Of a stretch of 63,181 nt of DNA, positions 46,358-55,123 are shown one piece after another (within the stretch, counting starts at the first letter, position 1; the number at the start of each line of letters is the position of its first letter). The position numbers and the translations under genes are program-made. The notes beneath the pieces were generated by a model, which saw only the letters and a list, made by a program, of their open reading frames with translations, did not search any database and had not been told where the DNA came from. Origin of the DNA: Caryophanales bacterium UBA6356 (GTDB lineage: Bacteria > Bacillota_I > Bacilli_A > RFN20 > CAG-826); NCBI GenBank assembly GCA_002440125.1, contig DJRQ01000066.1, positions 1 to 63,181 of the forward strand, read 5' to 3'.

Positions 46358-47003
46358 GATGATGCCCTCTTTCTAGCTCTTCTCCATAAGGCAAAACCTG
46401 CCCGCCTTCAATAAAATAAATGGCATCGGCGTTCCTTAGGTCCTCTGGATGATGGGAAACGAAAAGAATCCCCTTTCCGGATTTATGCAAATTTTCTATT
46501 AAAGACACCAAACTCTCGTGGGCTTGCTCATCCATCCCGGCATCCGGTTCGTCCAAAACGACGAAATCGGGATTTTTAATTAAGGCCTTGGCAATTTTGA
46601 CACGTTGAAGTTGCCCGCCAGAAAGTTCATCTATTAATCTTTTCCTCAATGGATAAAGGCCAAACTCCTCTAATATTTTTGCGACTCTTTCTTTCCTTTC
46701 TTTGGCATGAAATAGCGAAAAAACTCGAGGAAGCCCCAAAGAGACGATTTCCTCGACCGTTGCAGGAAAACCGCCATCGGAAAGGGATGTTGTCTGAGCT
46801 ACGTAGCTAATTTTACTAATATTCCTGTCAATCCTGCCTTGGCTTGGCTTAAGAAAGCCGAGGCAAAGCTTCAAAAAGGTCGACTTCCCGCCACCATTCG
46901 GACCTAAGATGCCGATGAATTTATGATTTGGGATTTCCAAAGAAACGTTCCTTAAAACCAAAGAGTCCGCATAAGAAAAAGAAACGTTTTCGAATCGGAT
47001 CAT
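46344..47003 (-). CDS. znuC: Zinc ABC transporter ATPase
   Basis: A 219-residue ABC ATPase: Walker A GPNGGGKST, signature ELSGGQLQRVKIAK, Walker B FVVLDEPDAGMD, H loop FVSHHPED. GPNGGGKST is characteristic of metal-type ABC ATPases. It overlaps znuA by four bases (ATGA), and the C-terminal GHHHVDL could contribute metal binding. Confidence 0.95.
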   Translation of the reverse strand: MIRFENVSFSYADSLVLRNVSLEIPNHKFIGILGPNGGGKSTFLKLCLGFLKPSQGRIDRNISKISYVAQTTSLSDGGFPATVEEIVSLGLPRVFSLFHAKERKERVAKILEEFGLYPLRKRLIDELSGGQLQRVKIAKALIKNPDFVVLDEPDAGMDEQAHESLVSLIENLHKSGKGILFVSHHPEDLRNADAIYFIEGGQVLPYGEELERGHHHVDL

Positions 47004-47878
47004 TTTGTCTCGTTTCCCGCTTTCGAGATTCGTCTGAGATTCTCTTCCATCAAAGAAACGTAATCAATTTTCCCATCATCATCTTCTTCGATGCTTTCGA
47101 GGGTATATAAGACCTCTGTTTTAACATCGGCCTCGTCCGCAATTTTCTTAGCGATATCTGGGCTAACCGCGTCTTCATAGAAAATCGTGGTAACGCCATA
47201 TTTTTTGACGTCCGCTATTAACTCCTCCATCTTTTTGGCGGAAGGGGCGGCGTCCGGTTCCAATCCGGCGATATAGATTTGTTCCAAGCCGTATTCGCTG
47301 GCGAGATATCCGAAAGCAGCATGAGAAACGACCAAATATTTGTTTTTGATATCCTTGAGTTCTTCGGCAAATTTATTGTCCAATTCTTCGAAGCGCTTAA
47401 GTTCTTTCGAATAATTCGTTTCATAAAATGCTTTGTTGGCTTGATCCAGACTGATAAAAACATCCTTGATGTTCTCCAACTCCTTCATCGCGTTTTTAAC
47501 CGAAAGCCAAACATGAGGATCGGTAATACCATTCAGTTGCTTTGTTTCTATCCCTTCGGTAACGATGTGAGATTTATTCTTCAAATCATCGGGGAGAGAA
47601 TCGCTCCACTTATCGAGACCTAGGCCATTCAACAATAAAGCCGGGGAACCATTCATTTCGGCGATTTCTCTTGCCGTTGGCTCGAAATCATGCGGTTCTT
47701 GGCCATAAGGAGTAAGGCACTTGATCTCGTACTTATCCCCCGCTATCTTCGAGGCCATATCGTAAATAGGGAAAAAGGTGGCGTAAACTGTTTTCGAGTG
47801 ATCTAGGCTCTCCTGACAAGAAGCGAGAGCGAAAGGCAAAATAAGGGCGAATAAGGCTATTTTATTCTTCGAGTCCAT
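47000..47878 (-). CDS. znuA: Zinc-binding lipoprotein of the ABC transporter
   Basis: A 292-residue cluster A-I metal-binding lipoprotein with lipobox LASC (Cys21). Metal ligands are visible in EPHDFEPTA (His), DPHVWLS (His), VSHAAFGYLA (His) and FYEDAVSPDIAKKI (acidic). There is no His-rich loop. I use ATG at 47878, preceded by GGAGGATTCCT; a slightly longer frame would overlap that site. It is the first gene of the znuACB operon, divergent from the Fur-family gene. Confidence 0.95.
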   Translation of the reverse strand: MDSKNKIALFALILPFALASCQESLDHSKTVYATFFPIYDMASKIAGDKYEIKCLTPYGQEPHDFEPTAREIAEMNGSPALLLNGLGLDKWSDSLPDDLKNKSHIVTEGIETKQLNGITDPHVWLSVKNAMKELENIKDVFISLDQANKAFYETNYSKELKRFEELDNKFAEELKDIKNKYLVVSHAAFGYLASEYGLEQIYIAGLEPDAAPSAKKMEELIADVKKYGVTTIFYEDAVSPDIAKKIADEADVKTEVLYTLESIEEDDDGKIDYVSLMEENLRRISKAGNETK

Positions 47879-47892
47879 AGGAATCCTCCTCA

Positions 47893-47909
47893 ATGCGAAT
47901 GGTTTGCAT
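47893..47909. promoter_or_regulatory. Candidate Zur operator
   Basis: ATGCGAATGGTTTGCAT is a near-palindrome (13 of 17 positions symmetric) in the 100-base gap between znuA and the divergent Fur-family gene. Its position just upstream of znuA fits repression by that regulator. It does not match the Bacillus Zur consensus exactly, so binding is an inference. Confidence 0.5.
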
Positions 47910-47978
47910 TTGCATTTTCGTTGTTAATATAGTCCCTTTGCATTGATTAGTAAAGAAAATTGGTGGAAAATAGTTGCC

Positions 47979-48389
47979 ATGTTAGAAGAACAGTTCCGAA
48001 TCTATGGATTAAAAGTCACTGAAAATAGACTTGTCATCTATAGAGCCCTCGAAAAAGAGGAATATCCTTGCACGGCAGAAGAACTTTTCAAAACCATCAA
48101 AGACAAGAATATCAATCTCTCGACCATCTATCGGACCCTCAATTCTTTTGAAAAGGCAAAACTCGTTAAACGCGAGATAAATCAGCGGAAAGAGAATGTG
48201 TTTTCTTTGCAAAAAAACGAGGATAAGCACGTCCTTGTATGCATGAAATGCCACAAAAGAGTTCCTTTGGAAGGCTGTCCGTTCCACACAGTGAACGAAA
48301 GCATCCAAAAGAAAACAGGCTTCATAGTCGAAGATCAGAACACGGAGATATATGGCCTTTGTCCAGATTGCCAAAAAGGGGGGAAATAA
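47979..48389 (+). CDS. zur: Fur-family metalloregulator, probably Zur
   Basis: A 136-residue Fur-family repressor. The winged helix spans about residues 15-75 (NINLSTIYRTLNSFEKAKLVK). Two zinc-structural pairs are CMKC (88-91) and CPDC (128-131), with additional His84 and Cys100. It is divergent from znuACB, which argues for zinc rather than iron or peroxide sensing. I use ATG at 47979; a TTG at 47943 would add 12 residues. The coding end contains a G6 run. Confidence 0.9.
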   Translation: MLEEQFRIYGLKVTENRLVIYRALEKEEYPCTAEELFKTIKDKNINLSTIYRTLNSFEKAKLVKREINQRKENVFSLQKNEDKHVLVCMKCHKRVPLEGCPFHTVNESIQKKTGFIVEDQNTEIYGLCPDCQKGGK

Positions 48390-48670
48390 GAACTACATCC
48401 TTTTTGCAAATAAACTCTTTTCGAAGCGAAAATATTGATTCCTCCGATGGTTGTTGTTTTCTTGTTATGCGAGAACGTGCTCTGCTGAAGTCAATCATAA
48501 GTAAAAAAAGGCCATAAAAGAAGAAACGCAAAACGAGTTTTATTTGGCGCGGATTAAAGCAAACGCATTTTTTCTCTTATGAACTTTCTATCTTGCCAAG
48601 CCTCAAAACGCATAACGCTGATTCTCTCTTCGGAAAAGGCTTTCCTTCGGAAAAGCGACATGCCAACATC
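48390..48670. other. Intergenic, nothing supportable
   Basis: About 280 bases between the Fur-family gene and the promoter of the CDF exporter; no gene or clear element. Confidence 0.4.
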
Positions 48671-48698
48671 TTGCTTTTATCCTTCTCTCTTTTAAACT
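48671..48698 (+). promoter_or_regulatory. Candidate promoter of the CDF gene, leaderless arrangement
   Basis: TTGCTT (48671-48676) and TAAACT (48693-48698) are separated by 16 bases; the ATG is seven bases after the -10, so transcription would start at about the start codon. No Shine-Dalgarno precedes the ATG. Confidence 0.4.
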
Positions 48699-48705
48699 TA
48701 TTCTC

Positions 48706-49896
48706 ATGATCACCCTTCTTCGAAGATTATTCATCCACAATTACGAAGATGTTCAAAAGGAAGAAGTCCGGACGAGCCATGGAATTTTGGCCAGCTCTCT
48801 AGGCATTATCACCAACGTCATTCTTGTGGCCATTAAAATCGGAATGGCCCTTTTTCTTGCTTCCGAGACGGGCTGGAAAATTTTTCCGATGGCCCTTTTG
48901 GTCGATGCCATGAATAACCTTAGCGACATGGCATCCTGCATCGTTGTCATATTTGGATTTAAAATATCGAGCAAGCCAGCCGATGAAAAACATCCTTTTG
49001 GCCACGAAAGAGCAGAATATATCGCCGGGCTCGTTGTCTCATTTTTGATTCTTTTAATCGCTTTCGAGACCATCCGCGAATCGATTGCCAAAATCATCGA
49101 GGGTCAAAAGACTTCCTATGACATCCTTACTATTGTTTTGCTTGTTATCTCCATACTCATTAAGGGTTTGCAGGGATATTGCTATTTTTCTATTGGAAAA
49201 GCCATCAATAGCAAGACTCTCAAAACCAATGCAATCGACTCCATAAGCGACATTTTAGCCACTGGCGGGGTTCTTTTAGGAGCGATTCTTTCTCTGACAT
49301 TAGGCTGGGATTCCCTTGACCCTTATATCGGATTAGCGATCGCTCTTTTAATCGCCATCGCAGGCATCCGCATGATGCTAGACAATATCGACCCAATTTT
49401 AGGTGGCAAACAAGATCCCTCCTTAGTCAAGGACGTCGAGGAAAAAGCGAAAAAACATCCTGGCGTTTTAGGAATACACGATCTCATCATCCATAGCTAT
49501 GGCCCTACCAAAAAATTCATCTCCTTCCATCTTGAAGTCAAAGAAACAACCTCTTTGATCGAAGCCCATACTTTAGCAGACAAAATCGAAAATGAGCTTT
49601 CGGAGAAAGAGAACGCCGAAGTCCTCATTCACGTAGATCCAATCGCAACCGATAACAAAGAAGCGAGCGAATTAGAAAAAGAGATCCGTTCTTTTGTTCA
49701 ATCCATCCATCCCAATATCCAACTTCATGATTTTCACCTCATCCCCTGTACAAAAGAGAAAAAGCTTTCTTTCGATCTTTCTGTCCCTTTCTCTTTGACG
49801 AATAAGGAGAAATGGATCAAAGAGCAAATTCAAAAAAAGATACGCAAAAAAGGAACCGAATACCGTCTCATTATTCATTTTGATCACCCTTTTTAA
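48706..49896 (+). CDS. Cation diffusion facilitator (Zn/Mn/Fe-type) exporter
   Basis: A 396-residue CDF protein with six membrane helices in the N-terminal 220 residues, metal-site residues in DAMNNLSD (67-74) and TNAIDSISD, and the family motif KHPFGHERAEY (95-105). The C-terminal half is the cytoplasmic ferredoxin-like metal domain (LVKDVEEKAKKHPGVLGIHDL), here followed by an extra about 90 residues. It exports divalent metal against a cation gradient. Next to the Zur/Znu genes, zinc is the likely metal, but manganese or iron cannot be excluded. Confidence 0.93.
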   Translation: MITLLRRLFIHNYEDVQKEEVRTSHGILASSLGIITNVILVAIKIGMALFLASETGWKIFPMALLVDAMNNLSDMASCIVVIFGFKISSKPADEKHPFGHERAEYIAGLVVSFLILLIAFETIRESIAKIIEGQKTSYDILTIVLLVISILIKGLQGYCYFSIGKAINSKTLKTNAIDSISDILATGGVLLGAILSLTLGWDSLDPYIGLAIALLIAIAGIRMMLDNIDPILGGKQDPSLVKDVEEKAKKHPGVLGIHDLIIHSYGPTKKFISFHLEVKETTSLIEAHTLADKIENELSEKENAEVLIHVDPIATDNKEASELEKEIRSFVQSIHPNIQLHDFHLIPCTKEKKLSFDLSVPFSLTNKEKWIKEQIQKKIRKKGTEYRLIIHFDHPF

Positions 49897-49951
49897 GAGC
49901 TAGCCGAAAAATTGTAAAACCACTATAATGGAAGAAAAGAGGGAAGACTAT

Positions 49952-50329
49952 ATGAGTAATGAGGTCCGTTTCTATCGTTGTCAAAACTGTGGAAATCTTG
50001 TTTACATGATACACCAAGGGAGCGGGAAGCTAGTTTGCTGTGGCTCCCAAATGGTAGAGCTTGAACCAAGAGAAAGCGGCATGGCTGCCGAGATGCATTT
50101 GCCAACCATTCGCCATGATAAAGGCCGCCTTTATGTGAGCGTGAATGAAAACGGCCACCCCTTCACCCAAGAACACTATATTGAATGGATCGCTTTAGTA
50201 AGCCCGGCGAGAATCACCATCCGCCACTTAAAGCCAGAAGACCAAGGCTCGACTTTGTTTACGGACGTCGAACATGGCACAATTTACGTCTATTGCACGC
50301 TTCATAAGCTTTGGAAAAAGACCTTCTAG
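49952..50329 (+). CDS. Desulfoferrodoxin (two-iron superoxide reductase)
   Basis: A 125-residue superoxide reductase. Cys10, Cys13, Cys29 and Cys30 form the desulforedoxin Fe(Cys)4 site (CQNC ... CC). The active-site iron ligands are His49, His69, His75, Cys115 and His118 (EMH, GHPFTQEHYI, CTLHKLWK). The Lys of the usual EKH motif is Met48 here, which may alter kinetics. It reduces superoxide to peroxide without releasing oxygen, a signature of anaerobes. GAGGGAAG precedes the ATG. It lies two bases ahead of the patatin gene. Confidence 0.95.
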   Translation: MSNEVRFYRCQNCGNLVYMIHQGSGKLVCCGSQMVELEPRESGMAAEMHLPTIRHDKGRLYVSVNENGHPFTQEHYIEWIALVSPARITIRHLKPEDQGSTLFTDVEHGTIYVYCTLHKLWKKTF

Positions 50330-50331
50330 CG

Positions 50332-51579
50332 ATGAAAAAGGCGCTTGTCTTGTGCGGAGGAGGGTCTCTTGGCTCTTATGAAGTCGGCGTTTGGCGCTAC
50401 TTAAGAGAAAGAGGAGATTCTTTCGACATTGTCTGTGGGACCTCAATCGGAGCCATAAATGGAGCGATGGTCGCTTTAAACGCCTACGACGAATGCCTTC
50501 GTCTATGGAAAGCCGTCACTATCGACAAAGTCATGAATGAAGGCTTCAATATCAGCGAGGACATCCTGTCGAATGTCCGGTCCATCACTTCCGAAAAATT
50601 TCGCAAGGTGCTGGCCCAATACATCCGAAACAAAGGGGTCGATATCTCTCCTTTTAAAAAACTCGTCAAAGAAACGATCGATCCCAAGAAAATAAAAGAA
50701 TCAAAGACAACCCTTGGCATCGTCACCACCGACTACAAAGCAAGAAAAGAAGTTGATATCGTTTTAAACGAAAAACCGGAAAACCTCATTTTGCCATACC
50801 TCCATGCCTCTAGCGCTTGCTGGCCCATTTTCCCAATGGAAACAATAAGAGGAAAGAAATATGTCGATGGCGGCTACCTCAATAACCTGCCCATCGATTT
50901 TGCCATTCGTCTAGGAGCGACGGAAATCGTTGCCGTTTTGCTTCACTCCATCCCAAAAGAGCCCCAGCATCCTGAACTCATGGATTTGCCTTTTGTGAAG
51001 ACCGTTCGTCCTTCTAGAGATACTGGCACCATCCTTTACTTCGAAAAGGACCGATTAGAGAAAAATATCGCTTTGGGGTATCTGGACGCAAAAAAGACCT
51101 TTGGCGCATCCATCGGTTTCTCCTATTGCTTCAAAAAAGACGACAAATATCAAAAAATCGCATGCAAAACCTCCTTGGATTTCGTAAAAATGGACCTATA
51201 CAAAACAAGCGAGATCAAGAAAGCTCTCTTTCCGAAGACAAATATGCAATATCACGACGCGATGGATTATTTCATAAGGGCGCTCGAATTGCTTGGAGAT
51301 ACCTTTGGACTCTCCCCTTACGAAGAATGGGCAATAGATGATTTTATCCTCTCCCTTCAAGGAAAAATGGAATCCTACAAGAAGCAAGACTTATCTTCCT
51401 TCGAAAAGCAGAAGCATAAAACGAGCATCTTAGGATCCCTAAAATATAAGGACCAATTCGTCGTTTCTCTTTATCGCGATCTCAAAAAAGGGCAGAAGGC
51501 GGAGTGGATTAGAAAATATGCTAATCGGTCACCCGAAGTTCTCTATTTCCTACCCCTTCTTCAAAATATCTTCGGATAA
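50332..51579 (+). CDS. Patatin-like phospholipase
   Basis: A 415-residue patatin-domain protein: oxyanion loop CGGGSLGSYEVG, catalytic Ser in GTSIG, and catalytic Asp in VDGGYLNN. Such enzymes hydrolyse phospholipid or other acyl esters; the region after residue 200 (helical, Lys-rich) has no assigned family. It begins two bases after the desulfoferrodoxin stop, so the two are co-expressed. Confidence 0.9.
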   Translation: MKKALVLCGGGSLGSYEVGVWRYLRERGDSFDIVCGTSIGAINGAMVALNAYDECLRLWKAVTIDKVMNEGFNISEDILSNVRSITSEKFRKVLAQYIRNKGVDISPFKKLVKETIDPKKIKESKTTLGIVTTDYKARKEVDIVLNEKPENLILPYLHASSACWPIFPMETIRGKKYVDGGYLNNLPIDFAIRLGATEIVAVLLHSIPKEPQHPELMDLPFVKTVRPSRDTGTILYFEKDRLEKNIALGYLDAKKTFGASIGFSYCFKKDDKYQKIACKTSLDFVKMDLYKTSEIKKALFPKTNMQYHDAMDYFIRALELLGDTFGLSPYEEWAIDDFILSLQGKMESYKKQDLSSFEKQKHKTSILGSLKYKDQFVVSLYRDLKKGQKAEWIRKYANRSPEVLYFLPLLQNIFG

Positions 51580-51583
51580 CAAT

Positions 51584-51616
51584 AAAAGCCGCCCTTCCAT
51601 GAAAAAGGCGGCTTTT
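51584..51616. terminator. Bidirectional terminator
   Basis: AAAAGCCGCC and GGCGGCTTTT form a strong stem flanked by A and T runs, between the convergent patatin and gpmA genes. Confidence 0.9.
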
Positions 51617-51631
51617 CTATTCTTCTAGCGA

Positions 51632-52339
51632 TTAGAGATAGTATTTGTTAAGAACTTCAAGCGTCTTTTCGTCAAGCTCATAAACGAGGGGTTTCCCAGT
51701 CGGGATTTCCACGCTGATGATTTGAGCGGGCGTAAGGTGTTCGAGTTCCATAACAAGGGCGCGAAGGCTATTGCCATGGGCGGCGATAAGAACCTTCTTC
51801 CCAGCTTTGATAGCAGGAGCGATATGCTCGTCGAAATAGGGCTTCACACGCTTGGCCGTATCCACAAGACACTCGGTGGTTGGAAGGTCTTTCTCCTCCA
51901 TCACACCACTCTTAATGAGATTTTGATAAAGCTCTTGGTTGCCAGGGAAACGAGGATCGTCTTTCTCGAGCGCGGGAGGTTGAACATCGGCGCTACGACG
52001 CCAAATATGGACTTGCTCATCGCCCCATTTCTTCGCGCTGTCGGCTTTATTGAGCCCTTGGAGAGCGCCATAATGGCGTTCATTCAAACGCCACGTAAAA
52101 TGCTTTTCGATATTGTCTTCGCCGAGTTCGTGGAGAACAAGAGCCATCGTGCGATTGGCACGCGTCAAAACGCTTGAGAAAGCGACATCAAACGTATAGC
52201 CGTCTTTCTTTAAAAGATCGCCAGCCGCGATGGCTTCCTTCACGCCGTTTTCGGAGAGATTGACATCGGTCCAACCGGTAAATTTGTTTTCAAGATTCCA
52301 CTCGGATTGACCATGACGGATAAGAACTAACTTAACCAT
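51632..52339 (-). CDS. gpmA: 2,3-bisphosphoglycerate-dependent phosphoglycerate mutase
   Basis: A 235-residue glycolytic enzyme interconverting 3- and 2-phosphoglycerate. Catalytic His9 is in RHGQSEWN, and NERHYGALQGLNK and AAHGNSLRALV are diagnostic. An AAAGGA site precedes the ATG. Confidence 0.97.
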   Translation of the reverse strand: MVKLVLIRHGQSEWNLENKFTGWTDVNLSENGVKEAIAAGDLLKKDGYTFDVAFSSVLTRANRTMALVLHELGEDNIEKHFTWRLNERHYGALQGLNKADSAKKWGDEQVHIWRRSADVQPPALEKDDPRFPGNQELYQNLIKSGVMEEKDLPTTECLVDTAKRVKPYFDEHIAPAIKAGKKVLIAAHGNSLRALVMELEHLTPAQIISVEIPTGKPLVYELDEKTLEVLNKYYL

Positions 52340-52413
52340 ATTTTAAAAATCCTTTCTAAACGAAAAACATTATAGAGCGAAGAGCGGTCAAGGGCTAGAG
52401 ACGGATTCTCCTT

Positions 52414-53469
52414 CTAGCCTTTGCGGCCAAGAAAAAGCTTGAGCTTTTCCAAACCCTTTTCCAATTGAAATGGCACGAAAGAGAATAGGGCGAGCAAAAG
52501 AGGAGAAAGAATGGAGATGATAAGAGATAAAGGCAAAACAAAGGCCTTCTCAAGGACGAGATCCAAATTCGTCAATAAAATGCTCGCGCCAATCCCCAAA
52601 ACGCCTCCAACGAGAACGAAGCAAAAGGACAAAAACTCATAAAACGGTATGTCTAAGTCTTGGAAAGAAAACTTCCTTAAAGAAGGGCCGAAAGAAGCCA
52701 AGACATCAAGAGCAATCAAAAAGCAAAAGGCACCCACCACCAAGGATAATGAGGCATATAGAGCGTTTCCATCATAGCAAAAGGAAACGCCGCAATAGAA
52801 ACCCAACGAAGATAACAAGCTAAAAACCGTTAAGAAAAGCAAATCCGCCACTTCCTCTTTGAGATAGCTTGCGATTCCCGATTTGAGATGGCTTTCCTCT
52901 TCTTTCTTTTGGACTTTTGCAACCTTCTTTTTTGGGGCAAAAGCTATCGGCTCGCTCTCTTTGGGAAGAAACGCAAAAGTGACTGCGTCGTTACAAAGAA
53001 GAACGCTCCGGATTTCTTTCCAATTCGTCTTGTTGACTGAAAAACTACCATCGAGAAGAACATAAAGCAGACCGAAGGGTTTAAGGAGCGAAAGCGATTT
53101 TTGAAGCCGTTCTTCGCCTTTCAAAGAATCCTGTTTTTCTTTTAGATCTTTTAAGGACTCGATTATCTTCTTTCTGAAGCTAAGTGGCGTATCCTCTTTG
53201 CCCATTTCAAAGACATAGCCGAGTTTTGCAAAGTCTTTCACATCCAAAGAAAGGTAAAAGAGATGAGAAAAGTCCTCCTGTTTTGATATAGAGAAATCAT
53301 CCCCGAGGATTTTTCCACCTGCAAAAGATTCAAAATGAAGCGAGAAAAGATCGAAAAGGTCTTTATTGTCTTCTTCGATATCAGTCAGAAGATAGGGGAA
53401 AGAACTATCCGAGAAAGAATGCGGTTCGCCATCTATTCCTTTGATAAAAACGCCTTCCAAACGAATCAT
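52414..53469 (-). CDS. Membrane protein of unknown function
   Basis: A 351-residue protein with a soluble N-terminal half of about 200 residues (two alternating charged/hydrophobic stretches and a Lys-rich linker, FAPKKKVAKVQKKEEE) and four or five C-terminal membrane helices (about 212-345). No motif is recognisable. It is followed by gpmA and preceded, 45 bases away, by the flippase gene, so a cell-surface role is possible but not shown. Confidence 0.75.
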   Translation of the reverse strand: MIRLEGVFIKGIDGEPHSFSDSSFPYLLTDIEEDNKDLFDLFSLHFESFAGGKILGDDFSISKQEDFSHLFYLSLDVKDFAKLGYVFEMGKEDTPLSFRKKIIESLKDLKEKQDSLKGEERLQKSLSLLKPFGLLYVLLDGSFSVNKTNWKEIRSVLLCNDAVTFAFLPKESEPIAFAPKKKVAKVQKKEEESHLKSGIASYLKEEVADLLFLTVFSLLSSLGFYCGVSFCYDGNALYASLSLVVGAFCFLIALDVLASFGPSLRKFSFQDLDIPFYEFLSFCFVLVGGVLGIGASILLTNLDLVLEKAFVLPLSLIISILSPLLLALFSFVPFQLEKGLEKLKLFLGRKG

Positions 53470-53514
53470 GAAACTATTTTAAGACATTGGGGAAGACAAA
53501 AAAAGATTTTAAGC

Positions 53515-55086
53515 CTAGGGCGATCCACGAAGCTTCCTCTCATCTCGAAAAGAAGCGATTCTCTTGCGATAAAAAAGAAGGAAGAAAAGAAGGAAAAAGA
53601 AAAGATAGACAAAACCTTTTATGAAAAGATTCGCCCAAAGATTTAGATTCCCTAGCGCTGGGATGAAAGAGAACAAAAGAAAAGGAACAAGGGCGCTCAA
53701 AAAAGCAAAGAGAAAAACCATCCCGAAATCAAGAAAATAAGAACCGATGGAGAGGGAAAGGACTTTTTTGTAATAAACGTTCGAAAGAATCCAATAGCCA
53801 AGGACAACGAAAAAGGCATTTCCTATAAGAGGGCCATAGATGCGATAGGATTCAGGGAGATAAAGCGTCAAGAGAATAGAGATAGGCAAGCTCAGAAGAG
53901 CGAGGACGAAAAGAGAAAAAGAAAGAAACTTATGCTTATTGCTTGCCCTTTGGATTTCGACGCCAACGCTTTGGGAAAGAGGAATGCACCACAAAAGAAG
54001 ATTGAGAAGGGCAATCCAATAGATTTGATGGAATTCGGCATCGCTTAACCCGCCATTCGAAAGCCATAAAGCTAAAAAATCCCTTCCAACGACCGCAAAG
54101 CCGCCAACCAAAAGAAGCAATATGCTCATTTGAAGGAAGGAAGCGCGAAGAAAGGTTTTGTCGGCCTCTTTCGCTTCCCCTTTCACGATAAGGGCATTCA
54201 TTTTCGGAGAAAAGGTATCGCTTACGCCTTTCGACAATAAAGCGGCGTAAGTATAGAACTCCAAGCCATAAGAAAAAACCGTAACGCTTGTTGCGCCAAG
54301 GGTGTTCGAAAGAATGATTCGGCCAGCATTATTTTCGATTTGAGAGACCACAAGCATAAGGAAAATAAAAATAGAAAATCCCAAAATCTCCCGCATATCC
54401 TTTTTCAATTCTTTGATTGGCTCAAAAGAGATAGACATATGGAGAGCTTTTTTGGAGAAAACGAAATTAAAAAGGCCATAGAAAATCTCAACGATTAAAG
54501 TCGCGAACGACACCCACAATATGCCACCTCCAAAAAGAAGGGAAAGACACGCGCATCCAATCGTTAAAACCTTCATAAGAAGCATCGCAATCTGATGCAA
54601 AAGAAAGCGACTGCGATAGACTTCGAACCACATGAAAAGAGAGAAGAAGAAACTAATCGAACTCGAAAAGGCAGTGATAAGAATAACCCAAAAGACAAGA
54701 TCAAAAGAAGAACTAGGAACCTCTTCGATACGAAGAACGCCATTCTTATATAAAAAGGCGAGAACTGTGCCAAAAAGAAGAATGAGAACACTCACGACGC
54801 TAAACAAAACAAAATAAGAGCCATTGATTTTGGATAGTCCTTCCTCTCCTCTTTCTTTCTCTTTTTTGGTTGCAAAACGAACATAGGAGTTCTCAACCCC
54901 AAGCGATAAGAGAGTCACCACTTGAAGAAGGGAGATGGCAAAAGACAAAATGCCGTTATCCACTTTATGAACTTGGGACAATAGGAAAGGTGGATAAAAA
55001 AGGGAAAGAAGCAAAAGAACGGCAATGCGGAAATAATTCGCAAAGATGCCCCAAGAAATCGAGGTTTTGCTCTTTTTGAAATCCAT
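53515..55086 (-). CDS. Wzx/MVF-type polysaccharide flippase
   Basis: A 523-residue protein with about 12-14 membrane helices and the MATE/MVF-like organisation of polysaccharide-export flippases (ISWGIFANYFRIAVLLLLSL; ENNAGRIILSNTLGATSVTV; GLEFYTYAALLSKGVSDTFS). It would move lipid-linked oligosaccharides across the membrane. With the ligase-like gene directly upstream (37 bases), it makes a surface glycan pair. Confidence 0.85.
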   Translation of the reverse strand: MDFKKSKTSISWGIFANYFRIAVLLLLSLFYPPFLLSQVHKVDNGILSFAISLLQVVTLLSLGVENSYVRFATKKEKERGEEGLSKINGSYFVLFSVVSVLILLFGTVLAFLYKNGVLRIEEVPSSSFDLVFWVILITAFSSSISFFFSLFMWFEVYRSRFLLHQIAMLLMKVLTIGCACLSLLFGGGILWVSFATLIVEIFYGLFNFVFSKKALHMSISFEPIKELKKDMREILGFSIFIFLMLVVSQIENNAGRIILSNTLGATSVTVFSYGLEFYTYAALLSKGVSDTFSPKMNALIVKGEAKEADKTFLRASFLQMSILLLLVGGFAVVGRDFLALWLSNGGLSDAEFHQIYWIALLNLLLWCIPLSQSVGVEIQRASNKHKFLSFSLFVLALLSLPISILLTLYLPESYRIYGPLIGNAFFVVLGYWILSNVYYKKVLSLSIGSYFLDFGMVFLFAFLSALVPFLLFSFIPALGNLNLWANLFIKGFVYLFFFLLFFLLFYRKRIASFRDERKLRGSP

Positions 55087-55123
55087 GCGGAATTAGTATA
55101 CGGCAAAAAGAAAAAAAGAACGA

